From Bacillus thuringiensis (GTDB lineage: Bacteria > Bacillota > Bacilli > Bacillales > Bacillaceae_G), in assembly GCF_022095615.2 (NCBI RefSeq), contig NZ_CP155559.1, positions 3,221,501 to 3,285,500 of the forward strand: DNA of 64,000 nt. Direction: 5' to 3'. Numbering within the stretch: position 1 is the first letter of the stretch; each line of letters starts with the position of its first letter. The position numbers and the translations under genes were made by a program. Below, piece by piece: positions 38,206 through 45,848 of this stretch. The notes beneath the pieces were generated by a model. It was not told the origin of the DNA, made no database searches, and saw nothing but the letters and a program-made list of their open reading frames with translations.

Positions 38206-38216
38206 GGGGGTACCCC

Positions 38217-38336
38217 TACTAGAAAGATTGTCTCCGCGTGAACGTGAAGAACTTGAAAAAATAAAAAAAAGAAGCAATGAAAGAACCACCGGATTTCTTT
38301 GAATATATTCAGTCTACCGAAAAAGGTAATAAATGA
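38217..38336 (+). pseudogene. Frameshifted gene fragment
   Basis: ERLSPREREELEKI is encoded in one frame and KKEAMKEPPDFFEYIQSTEK in the next, and the two meet in an A-rich run near 38260-38273. The second frame ends in TGA at 38334-38336. The left end stops at the IS231-like relic. The family is not recognised; this is the tail of a degraded gene. Confidence 0.5.
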
Positions 38337-38452
38337 TACATAATGCCTCGAATAGAATATTTATCAAATTGATAACATATGTATCCCTTTCTATTTTTAC
38401 AGAAATTGTAATATTATAAGTGTATGCATATAGAAGAGGAGGCATAGTTTCT

Positions 38453-38983
38453 ATGAAAAAAGTTAAGTTTTATGGGTTGATTCTAGCATTCATCTTGCTA
38501 CTGGCAGCTTGTAGTAGTAATTCCTTTGAAGATTATACATCAAAAGCTGATAAGAACATTAAGGATAAAAAATATAGCGAAGCTATAAAGAATTATCAAG
38601 AGGCTTTGAAGTTGAAGGATGATAAGAAGATTAAAAGTAAGTTAGAACAAACCGAAAATTTAAAGAAAGCGCAAGATGCTTTTGATAAGCATGAAATCGG
38701 GAAAGCTATGAATAATGTTCAAAAGGCAAAATGTGATGAAAATAAAGAATTAACAAAGCAAGCAAATGCATTGCAAGGTGAGATTCAACAAGAATTTTTA
38801 GCTACATTTAATAAGTTGAACATGAATGATATTACTGGCGATGTAAAAGAAGCCCGTAAATCTTTAGATAATCTTATGGCTTGGATACAACAATCTGACC
38901 TATTAAAATCTCAAAAGGATTTTGTTGATACGTTACCTGAAAAAGAAGCAAGTATCTCTAAACTAGAGGAAAGTAAAAAATAA
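38453..38983 (+). CDS. Lipoprotein with TPR-like helices
   Basis: The 176-residue protein has a lipoprotein signal peptide ending LLAAC and a helical, lysine-rich body with a tetratricopeptide-like start (ADKNIKDKKYSEAIKNYQEALKL). It should be attached to the outer face of the membrane. No enzyme domain is visible. GAGGAGG precedes ATG 38453 at a rather long distance; the earlier ATG at 38420 would spoil the signal peptide. It is carried inside the Tn3 remnant and followed by a terminator. Confidence 0.75.
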   Translation: MKKVKFYGLILAFILLLAACSSNSFEDYTSKADKNIKDKKYSEAIKNYQEALKLKDDKKIKSKLEQTENLKKAQDAFDKHEIGKAMNNVQKAKCDENKELTKQANALQGEIQQEFLATFNKLNMNDITGDVKEARKSLDNLMAWIQQSDLLKSQKDFVDTLPEKEASISKLEESKK

Positions 38984-38985
38984 AG

Positions 38986-39041
38986 AAAAGAGGTTGCCTA
39001 AAAGTAACTATTCAGCGACTTTTGAGACAACCTCTTTTTTT
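38986..39041 (+). terminator. Terminator of the lipoprotein gene
   Basis: An outer stem AAAGAGGTTG/CAACCTCTTT encloses an inner stem TAAAAGT/ACTTTTG, followed by a T-run. Confidence 0.75.
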
Positions 39042-39129
39042 ATTATAGATTTTTAAGAAAGTTTAGAATAAAATAAAAATACAGTCACCTACCTATTATT
39101 CACTAATGAAAAGAAAAGGAGGTAGCGAA

Positions 39130-39405
39130 ATGCAACTGAAGTATGGGAAGCACATTAATATATTATCTATTGTTCTAACTTTGTTCTCTTTTTCCGTAAT
39201 TGTAAGTTTCTCTACCTGGTTGAATGGATATTCAATTCCCAATCTTTCTACAATGCTTAAGGTAACAATGTTGAGTGCATTTATTCTTGGAATTATAGGG
39301 TTTAGACAAGAGAAAAGCGCACTAGCGATTATCATTATGGGAATATGTGCCTTTGCTCTAGTCGTTCTATATACTTATGCGGTTATAAGTTTTCTTGAGC
39401 ATTAA
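39130..39405 (+). CDS. Hypothetical three-helix membrane protein
   Basis: The 91-residue protein has three predicted membrane helices (ILSIVLTLFSFSVIVSF, VTMLSAFILGIIGF, LAIIIMGICAFALVVLYTY). The ATG at 39130 follows AAGGAGG by 8 bases. No family is recognised. It lies in the Tn3 remnant. Its 3' end overlaps an antisense thioredoxin-like fragment. Confidence 0.65.
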   Translation: MQLKYGKHINILSIVLTLFSFSVIVSFSTWLNGYSIPNLSTMLKVTMLSAFILGIIGFRQEKSALAIIIMGICAFALVVLYTYAVISFLEH

Positions 39406-39550
39406 ACACCATGAAAAAGCCTCTTCTAATGATTGAGTACTGAATCCAAGAATTGATTTTTGAGTGTTATTTTCATGATCTTTTACAATGATATATGGAA
39501 CGCCCTGTACCTTAAAGGATTCAAACTCTTCTTTTCCTTCTGGGGTATTA
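39367..39550 (-). pseudogene. Thioredoxin-like gene fragment cut by the IS
   Basis: On the minus strand the frame reads PEGKEEFESFKVQGVPYIIV and then KDHENN and ILGFSTQSLEEAFSW. The cis-proline motif (VPYIIV) and the following strand and helix are typical of the C-terminal half of a thioredoxin fold. The N-terminal half with the CxxC site is missing because the IS231-type element begins at 39551. The frame ends at TAG 39367-39369. Confidence 0.6.
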
Positions 39551-41213
39551 GGGGTACCGCCCCATCGCTATCAAGCTAAGATAAATTTGTATCCATATAA
39601 TCAAAAAAACGCTATTCTTTTTGTAGAAATATACAGAAAGGATGGCGTTTTTGATGAATCCTATCATTTCCAATGAACTGAATCTTTTCGCACAAGAGCT
39701 ACAATACTTTTTATCTCCAATAGTCCTACAAGATATCGCCAAACAAGTTGGTTTTGTACAGCGATCTAGTAAGTATCAAGCAAACGAACTCATTGCCCTT
39801 TGCGTATGGCTCAGTCAAGAAATCGCTAGCACATCGCTTACACAATTGTGCAGTCAGTTAGAAGCCTCAACTGGGGTACTGATGAGCTCAGAAGGATTGA
39901 ATCAACGCTTTAATCCAGCAGCTGTCGCATTTCTTCGAGAAGTCTTTACTTCTCTTCTCACACAAAAACTCTGTTCAAATCACTCGCTTTCTGCACACAT
40001 GATCTCTACTTTCAATCGTATCCGTATTTTAGATGCGACAGTGTTTCAACTGCCTGATCATTACGCCACTAACTATCAAGGTTCAGGCGGGAGTAGTAAT
40101 ACGGCAGGCGTGAAAATCCAATTGGAATATGATTTACTTAGTGGTCAATTTCTTAACGTGCAGCTTGGACCAGGAAAGAATAATGATAAAACATACGGTA
40201 CCATCTGCCTTGAAACCGTAGAGGCGGGTGATTTGTGTTTACGTGATCTTTGCTACTTCGATTTAGGAGACTTACAAACTATTCATGATAAAGAGGCTTA
40301 CCATATCTCGCGGTTGAAGCTGAATACACGCATTTATATCAAGAACCCTGAGCCAGAATACTTCAACAACGGCACGTTAAAAAAGCAAACAGAATACATC
40401 CAGCTTGATATGGCACAAATGATGTCGGGTCTAATCCCAGGTGAAACGATAGAAATCCCCGAGGCATACATTGGCCAAAATCAGAAGCTTCCAGCACGTG
40501 TCATTTTCCATCGTTTAACCGATGATCAAACGCAAACACGCCTGAAAAACCAAGCGATACGTGAAAAGAAAAAAGGCATCGTCATGAAGGAGAAAAGTAA
40601 ACGTTTAATGGGTATGAATGTATATATCACGAACACGTCTCTAGAAGGAGTACCAACGAACTACGTGCACTCATTGTATTCACTTCGTTGGCAGATTGAA
40701 ATTTTGTTTAAAACGTGGAAGTCATTTTTTGAAATTGATGAATGTAAAAATATTAAAAGAGAACGCCTAGAGTGCCATTTATATGGACAACTCATCGGCA
40801 TTCTCCTCTGTTCTTCTACGATGTTTCAAATGCGACAGTTTCTGCTTGAAAAGACAAAGCAGGAGCTGAGTGAATACAAAGCGATTTATATGATTAAAGA
40901 TTACTTTCCGTTACTGTTTCAAGCGATAGCCGTTGGCACAGAAGAAATTTTAAAAATTCTGCATCGTCTTTATCTGCTGCTCAAAAAGAACGGTCGTAAA
41001 TGTCATCGGTATAAGAAGATGACTGTCTTTGATATTCTAGGGATTGTGTATAAAACGACGGTGAAGCATAGACAATCTGCCTAGCGAAAAAATCACGTTT
41101 TAATAGGCTTCTTTAGCATGCCTACTTTTCTATCAATTGCTAGTTTTGAAACAAGGATCGTTTCTTATCTAGTAATTTACTTGGTTAGCTTGATGGGCAT
41201 GTGGTGGGACCCC
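39551..41213 (+). mobile_element. IS231-type insertion sequence (IS4 family)
   Basis: About 1.66 kb with one transposase gene. The ends read GGGGTACCGCCCCATCGCTA then TCAAGCTAAG (left) and, inverted, GGGGTCCCACCACATGCCCA then TCAAGCTAA (right), giving imperfect repeats of about 30 bp. IS231 ends proper may begin at CAT, with the outer GGGGT part taken from Tn3-type ends, which IS231 prefers as targets. No clear direct target duplication is seen. Confidence 0.85.
39654..41084 (+). CDS. IS231-family transposase
   Basis: The 476-residue DDE transposase moves the element by cut-and-paste. The three acidic residues sit in RILDATVFQLP, LCLRDLCYFDLG and the YREK signature YSLRWQIEILFKTWK, which matches Y-x2-R-x3-E-x6-K exactly as in IS4 family members. 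Length is standard for IS231. The ATG at 39654 has AAAGGATGG at a suitable distance; the ATG four codons earlier overlaps it. No frameshift or stop is seen, so the protein is probably active. Confidence 0.9.
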   Translation: MNPIISNELNLFAQELQYFLSPIVLQDIAKQVGFVQRSSKYQANELIALCVWLSQEIASTSLTQLCSQLEASTGVLMSSEGLNQRFNPAAVAFLREVFTSLLTQKLCSNHSLSAHMISTFNRIRILDATVFQLPDHYATNYQGSGGSSNTAGVKIQLEYDLLSGQFLNVQLGPGKNNDKTYGTICLETVEAGDLCLRDLCYFDLGDLQTIHDKEAYHISRLKLNTRIYIKNPEPEYFNNGTLKKQTEYIQLDMAQMMSGLIPGETIEIPEAYIGQNQKLPARVIFHRLTDDQTQTRLKNQAIREKKKGIVMKEKSKRLMGMNVYITNTSLEGVPTNYVHSLYSLRWQIEILFKTWKSFFEIDECKNIKRERLECHLYGQLIGILLCSSTMFQMRQFLLEKTKQELSEYKAIYMIKDYFPLLFQAIAVGTEEILKILHRLYLLLKKNGRKCHRYKKMTVFDILGIVYKTTVKHRQSA

Positions 41214-41214
41214 T

Positions 41215-41517
41215 TTATGAGTTATTAGAAAAATAATTGTCTATATAAGTCTTTATTTTTTCAAAATTCTTTTCCATAAATAAGATTGCTGGTACTTCAA
41301 TTATTGGAAGATTATTTTCATTATCAAAAGCTGGACACGGTTTGGGAACTACCAAATAGTCAACTGAGTTTTTATCCCTAATATAATTAATTGAAACATC
41401 ATAATATTCAGAAAAATATCCTTTCAAATCATCCTGATTCCTTAAAAATGGTAGAGAAAATATTGAACCATAATTTATACCAGCGTCGACAATTAATACA
41501 AAGCATATTTTTTTCAT
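41215..41517 (-). CDS. Hypothetical protein next to the IS end
   Basis: The 100-residue protein is not recognised. It has an alpha/beta look (KKICFVLIVDAGINYG, VDYLVVPKPCPAFDN, IEVPAILFME) and no membrane helix or signal. GAGGAGGG precedes the ATG by 8 bases. Its stop codon lies two bases from the IS end at 41213, so the C-terminus may be original or may be the result of truncation with an acquired stop. Confidence 0.55.
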   Translation of the reverse strand: MKKICFVLIVDAGINYGSIFSLPFLRNQDDLKGYFSEYYDVSINYIRDKNSVDYLVVPKPCPAFDNENNLPIIEVPAILFMEKNFEKIKTYIDNYFSNNS

Positions 41518-41637
41518 GATACACCCTCCTCGTATAATAAGTTTTAAGTTAATAACTGTTCCTTGAAAATTAAATAGTTTTTATCTTCAAGAGCTACATC
41601 AAAAAAAATGATGTATGGGTAAAATTTAGTCTTGGAT

Positions 41638-41672
41638 AAGGTAACACTGATAAAAACAGGTTTCCTTTTTCT
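41638..41672 (+). terminator. Hairpin with T-run, no obvious gene upstream
   Basis: AAGGTAACACTG pairs with CAGGTTTCCTT (9 of 11), followed by TTTTT on the plus strand. The region 41518-41774 holds no plus-strand gene. Confidence 0.4.
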
Positions 41673-41774
41673 TTATATTCAATTAAATTATATCATTATT
41701 TTACATAAATTTACAGACTTTGTTTTTTTATTTTATTGGTAAACTTATGCTTAGCATGAATTGGAGGGATATAT

Positions 41775-42005
41775 ATGATAGATTATAGAATAATTTCAAG
41801 AGAAAACTATTCAAATAAGATTGGAGAGCTTGTAACAATGCTTGAACATACAAGAGATGTTACATTGAGCGAAATCTCCAATTTAAACCAAAGGGTGCTT
41901 TACTTGAGAAAGTCACTAGAAGCATCAAATGATAACTATGAACTGCCCCCAATTGCTAGGTTTTGTTTAACAATTGGGGGCAGTTCATTTATAGCGCATA
42001 GGTAA
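41775..42005 (+). pseudogene. DinB-like protein fragment
   Basis: The first 40 codons (YSNKIGELVTMLEHTRDVTL then SEISNLNQ) look like the N-terminal helix of DinB-superfamily proteins, metal-binding four-helix proteins of about 160 residues. After that the frame changes character, crosses an 18-bp inverted repeat and stops after 76 codons. GGAGGG precedes ATG 41775 by 8 bases. It is most likely a truncated gene with an altered tail. Confidence 0.5.
41938..41988. repeat. 18-bp perfect inverted repeat
   Basis: ATGAACTGCCCCCAATTG and its exact complement are separated by 15 bases inside the DinB-like fragment. No T-run follows on either side, so it is not an ordinary terminator; it may be a scar or end of another element. 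Confidence 0.6.
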
Positions 42006-42071
42006 TCAGCTTTTTGTTAATCATGAGGTAGATATTTTTAACTAAAAAACTAATAATGGAAATATATTACA

Positions 42072-42109
42072 TCTTATGACCCGTTTTTACACGTATCTCG
42101 GCTGAACCC
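42072..42109 (-). repeat. Second, different 38-bp Tn3-type terminal repeat
   Basis: On the minus strand the 38 bases begin GGGGTTCAGCCGAGATACGT and end GGGTCATAAG, which fits the GGGGT...TAAG form and the exact length of Tn3-family ends. The sequence differs from the repeat at 42520-42557. No partner end is found in the window. It cuts into the GNAT fragment that follows. Confidence 0.65.
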
Positions 42110-42111
42110 CT

Positions 42112-42345
42112 GATAGGCTTTATGTTCATAAAGATTATCAAGGGAAAGGTATAGCTTCAGCTCTTGTTGATATGATTGAGTTAGAGGCAAAAAGATTAAA
42201 CTTTTTAGAGATTATCACAGAGGCCAGTATTACTGCCAAGTCATTCTTTAAACACAAAGGGTGCCACGTAATCTGTTCACAAATTATAGAACGTAAGGGC
42301 ATTAAATTAACTAATTATCGAATGGCTAAAAAGATAATAGCATAA
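42112..42345 (+). pseudogene. C-terminal fragment of a GNAT acetyltransferase
   Basis: The 77 codons read FYVHKDYQGKGIASALVDMI, then ITEASITAKSFFKHKGC and IKLTNYRMAKKI, which is the acetyl-CoA loop and last strands of a YafP-like acetyltransferase. The N-terminal half is gone, because the frame begins at the outer edge of the Tn3-type end at 42109. No start codon or ribosome binding site is present. Confidence 0.75.
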
Positions 42346-42465
42346 TTTCGCTCTACTACTAGCTATATACTCTATAAGGGCATCCATATTTTGAAACCAC
42401 AATTTATACCAAAGTAGCTGTTTGGCCCCAGGTTAAGAAAACAACTATAAATTCATCACTAAGCT

Positions 42466-42505
42466 AAAAACCGATTTCCTTAGCGTACAGGAAATTGGTT
42501 TTTTC
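42466..42505 (+). terminator. Terminator inside the Tn3 remnant
   Basis: AAAAACCGATTTCCT pairs with AGGAAATTGGTTTTT (one G-T pair), followed by TTTTCTTT. It probably ended transcription of the GNAT gene before truncation. Confidence 0.65.
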
Positions 42506-42519
42506 TTTGCTAGAAGTTG

Positions 42520-42557
42520 CTTAGCGTATAATTTCCGCGTTTTGTCGGCAGGACCCC
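42520..42557 (-). repeat. 38-bp right terminal inverted repeat of the Tn3-family remnant
   Basis: On the minus strand it begins GGGGTCCTGCCGACAAAACG and closes with ATTATACGCTAAG. Length and both ends match Tn3-family repeats such as that of Tn4430, which also ends in ACGCTAAG. The first 12 bases are the same as those at 38075-38086. Confidence 0.85.
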
Positions 42558-42562
42558 TTATA
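42558..42562. repeat. Target site duplication, right copy (TTATA)
   Basis: Directly outside the right 38-bp repeat and identical to 38070-38074. Confidence 0.85.
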
Positions 42563-42677
42563 TGGAATCTTGTATAATGTCGTACTGAATTTAAGTATGC
42601 CTAAATGGACTGCACATATGGTAGCTACGATACTTTCCCTTGGTAGTGCCTATCAAGCTTTTGTAAATTTCATTTAA
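42558..42677 (+). pseudogene. 3' part of the small membrane protein gene split by the transposon
   Basis: From the duplication the frame runs YGILYNVVLNLSMPKW, then MVATILSLGSAYQAFVNFI and TAA at 42675-42677, and supplies the second membrane helix. It joins 38007-38074 in frame when the element and one TTATA are removed. The shared terminator at 42699 would have ended the original gene. Confidence 0.85.
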
Positions 42678-42698
42678 TTTTTTTGTATAACACGCAAC

Positions 42699-42728
42699 AA
42701 AAAGGTCGCCACTCACGGCGACCTTTTT
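42699..42728. terminator. Bidirectional terminator before colA
   Basis: AAAAAGGTCGCC pairs perfectly with GGCGACCTTTTT around ACTCAC, between the disrupted gene (+) and colA (-). Confidence 0.85.
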
Positions 42729-42729
42729 A

Positions 42730-45645
42730 CTATTTCACTTCTACCGTATAATTCCCTGTTCCCCCGCCATACTGATACACATGTAAATAATACTTTCCTG
42801 GATACGTATAATAACTTCCTACTAACTTATTTCCTTCTTGCTGGGCATACGTAACATAATTATTTAAATCTGCTTCTGAATAAAGAACCCAGTTTACTCC
42901 GATATTATTTTCCTTCGTTACATTAATTTGTAAGTTTTTCGCCGTTTCTATATTAATTTCAAAGTAATCACTCGTATCACCATTTCCTAAACTTGCGCGT
43001 AAAATTTGATTCAATTGCAGTTTATTCGCTGTCTGGAATGAGTTATTCGGCTCTTTTTCTACACTGTTATCTTCTTTCTTTTGAACAGTTACATTCGTTG
43101 TAACCGTATTCGTTAATCCTTTGTCATCTGTTACTGTTAATTTTGCCGTATATGTTCCTTCTTTTGTGTATACATGGGTCGGATTTTGTTCATTACTTAC
43201 AGTACCGTCACCAAACTCCCATTTATAAGAAACAATTTTCCCATCTTCATCTTTTGATCCATCGCTTTTAAACGAAATTGCTGCATTTACATTTCCGCTA
43301 TATGGACCATTTATAACCGCAACTGGTGCTTTATTCACAGCACCTTCTTCTGTATTAATACCGTGGAATACAACGTCATATTCAAATTGTCCCGATGCAT
43401 TCACACGGTAATTTACGAAGTAAGCTGTTACTGTTTTATAGCCTGACCATTCTTTTGCACTTAAACGTTTTAACGTATCATTAACATTTTGTGTAATTGT
43501 TTTCCAGTCTTCATACTCTCCTTTTGCAGCAGTTCCTGTATACGTTCCTTGCAGTGTAAATGTATTAAAAAACTGTGATTTATTTTTCTTTACTGATACA
43601 TTACTTAATTTTGCTTCTGCTGTAATTTCTGCCGCAATATCTGAAACTGGCTTTGGTGCGTGAGTTGCTAAATAATCATCTGACACTAATGGAACATTAT
43701 ATTTCTCACGGTTATCTACTAACATTTGCATATAATCTTGATACTCTTTATTTAAATTCGCATCTTTACTTAATACAGAGCGGTATGCATCATATGCTGT
43801 TACATCATTTTTTCTAATAAGATCATGAATTTTGTCAAACATATCATATCTCTTATTGTACATGTACGATTGTAAAGCGAAGGAATAATTATAGAAATCC
43901 CACGTTCCATACTTTGCATTTAACGTTCGCTCTGCCGTATAACGCTCTGCTGGATTTGAAGATAATCCTCCTATAATACTCTTTCTCGGTACAACATTAT
44001 CTGTTCTCGTTGCCCCTGCAAAAAACTCCGCATTCCCTTCTTCAAACCAAGATAATCTCTCATTCTCATACATCTTACCTTGTCCCCAAAGTCCTGGTAC
44101 TTCATATCTACCTTGCAAGTAATGCGTGAATTCATGTCGGAACAATTCTTCTAAACTATAAATACTTTCTTCTGGCGTACGCTCATAAGTAAAGAACGTA
44201 CCTGTTCCTTCTATATAAAGACCACCGTTATTCGTTTCATATCCGTATAATTGACGATTAAATTGATACTCAGCTGGACTATTATAAATAACCATCGTTA
44301 ATACATCATCAGGATTTCCTTTTTCTAAAGGTTGATCACTTTCAACCGTACGATGGAATTGTGCCTTCACTTCTTTTGCCGCCCAATATAGACGCTTTAC
44401 TTTTTCTTCTGTCACTTTATCTCCAGCTTTTAAAACAATTGCACCATCATCAAACGTATACGTTTTCGGTAAATACTTTTTCTTCCCATCTTCTCGTATT
44501 TGATCTAAATTAACAACATTTCCATTTGCATCTTTCCCGCCATAATTCGTCGAGATTTGCTCAGCCGCTACGAAATATTGCTCTCCTAAATACGGATACA
44601 TTTTCATCGCGTCTGTTACAACTTGTAGCCCTTTCGTTCCTGTACTATGGAACGTACCAAGTCTACCTGTATAATAAATACCATTATTAATTAACCAACC
44701 ATTCTTCACCGTCACCGTTCCAATTAAGGCAAAACGACTTAATTCATTAATATAGCTATCAATTTTTTGGTACCATACTGTATCTTTCGGTGCTTTTCTT
44801 GTATCGTACAAATACGATTGAATATCGTAATCCACACCTTGCATAATATCGTAAATCGCATTTCCAGCTGATAGATTGTCTACCAATGTAGAAAAATTAT
44901 CGTTATATTGTTTAAAAATCTTTGCAGCTGATGTTATCGTTTCCACATCACTCGAAGCATTTCCTATTAACTTTCCGTATGATGATACAACTCTATTTTG
45001 TTCTAATGTACCGAGCCTGAAATTCGGATTGCTTGCGATTGTTTTCAATGCAGGTAAGCATTTATCGTGATAGCTCCGTTCATTTAGTTTGCTTAATTCT
45101 GTATTATAAAACCCTAAATAGAAACCAGATCGCAATACTTCTACTAAAGTCTCAATCCCTTTGGAATCATCTTTCGTATAAGCTTGTCCTTGCTGCTTCA
45201 ATTTATCAATAATTGCCTGCATCCTACTATCATTTTGATAGAATGCAAGACTATCCTTATTAAACTGAAATAGACCCGTAATTTGCTCCCAATTGATTGT
45301 TACGAGTAAATCTACTAACTGCTGATTGCTCAATTGATTTAATTCAGCAATTGTATAAGTTTTCGCTGCAGCTAATTGCTTACTTTCCTTCTTCACTTCA
45401 GGCGGTCTTTGCGACAAATCAGCAAATTGTAGCCTTTTCTCAAAAGACTTATTTTCAAGTACTTTTGATGAGTGAGCTAATTCTTGCACTGGTAGTTGTA
45501 CACCAACTGGCTCCATTTTGAGCACATTCCGATAAGAAACTTGCTCTCCCTTTGTACTTTCTGCCAATGTGCTCCCTTGGAAACTCCCTAACATTAAACT
45601 AGCAAAACTTACCCCTACTAACACTTTTTTTGAATAGCCTTTCAT
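42730..45645 (-). CDS. colA: Secreted collagenase (M9 family, ColA type)
   Basis: The 971-residue protein digests collagen outside the cell. Residues 1-30 are a signal peptide (GYSKKVLVGVSFASLMLG). The activator and peptidase domains lie at about 85-760, with the zinc motif HEFTH at 504-508 and the third ligand in WFEEGNAEFF near residue 535. A PKD domain follows (VINGPYSGNVNAAISFKSDG, YKWEFGDG) and then a pre-peptidase C-terminal collagen-binding domain. ATG at 45645 gives the signal peptide; the open frame extends 47 codons upstream without a ribosome binding site. I looked for a PlcR box (TATGNAN4TNCATA) and did not find one. Confidence 0.94.
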   Translation of the reverse strand: MKGYSKKVLVGVSFASLMLGSFQGSTLAESTKGEQVSYRNVLKMEPVGVQLPVQELAHSSKVLENKSFEKRLQFADLSQRPPEVKKESKQLAAAKTYTIAELNQLSNQQLVDLLVTINWEQITGLFQFNKDSLAFYQNDSRMQAIIDKLKQQGQAYTKDDSKGIETLVEVLRSGFYLGFYNTELSKLNERSYHDKCLPALKTIASNPNFRLGTLEQNRVVSSYGKLIGNASSDVETITSAAKIFKQYNDNFSTLVDNLSAGNAIYDIMQGVDYDIQSYLYDTRKAPKDTVWYQKIDSYINELSRFALIGTVTVKNGWLINNGIYYTGRLGTFHSTGTKGLQVVTDAMKMYPYLGEQYFVAAEQISTNYGGKDANGNVVNLDQIREDGKKKYLPKTYTFDDGAIVLKAGDKVTEEKVKRLYWAAKEVKAQFHRTVESDQPLEKGNPDDVLTMVIYNSPAEYQFNRQLYGYETNNGGLYIEGTGTFFTYERTPEESIYSLEELFRHEFTHYLQGRYEVPGLWGQGKMYENERLSWFEEGNAEFFAGATRTDNVVPRKSIIGGLSSNPAERYTAERTLNAKYGTWDFYNYSFALQSYMYNKRYDMFDKIHDLIRKNDVTAYDAYRSVLSKDANLNKEYQDYMQMLVDNREKYNVPLVSDDYLATHAPKPVSDIAAEITAEAKLSNVSVKKNKSQFFNTFTLQGTYTGTAAKGEYEDWKTITQNVNDTLKRLSAKEWSGYKTVTAYFVNYRVNASGQFEYDVVFHGINTEEGAVNKAPVAVINGPYSGNVNAAISFKSDGSKDEDGKIVSYKWEFGDGTVSNEQNPTHVYTKEGTYTAKLTVTDDKGLTNTVTTNVTVQKKEDNSVEKEPNNSFQTANKLQLNQILRASLGNGDTSDYFEINIETAKNLQINVTKENNIGVNWVLYSEADLNNYVTYAQQEGNKLVGSYYTYPGKYYLHVYQYGGGTGNYTVEVK

Positions 45646-45794
45646 ACTCTCCCCTACCTTACATTTTTTAGTGTCCCGCACCATTATTTTACTATTCTTA
45701 CTTTTTATTCTGTATTGAGAAAAAATAAGAGAACGTTCACATACGTATCCATGTCTTGTAAAATTAACACTTGACTTTCCGTGCATTTTATATC

Positions 45795-45835
45795 AAAAAA
45801 AGATAGATAATAGCGAAATTCCTGCTGCATCTATC
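45795..45835 (-). terminator. Probable terminator of the mgtC-like gene
   Basis: GATAGAT and ATCTATC pair around a 20-base loop; on the minus strand the stem is followed by seven T. Confidence 0.5.
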
Positions 45836-45848
45836 CTCATTTTCAACG

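Larger units (their letters stand above)
38075..42557. mobile_element. Tn3-family transposon remnant lacking TnpA
   Basis: The element starts with GGGGTCCTGCCG and ends with the complement of the same 12 bases, which continue at the right end as a full 38-bp repeat (42520-42557) closing with CTTAG, the inner end of Tn3-type repeats. Matching TTATA copies flank it. At the left end only 12 bp remain before an IS231-like end. No transposase or resolvase of the Tn3 type is present, so it cannot move on its own. Cargo is a lipoprotein, a membrane protein, a hypothetical protein, an IS231-type element and gene fragments. It splits a small membrane protein gene. Confidence 0.82.
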
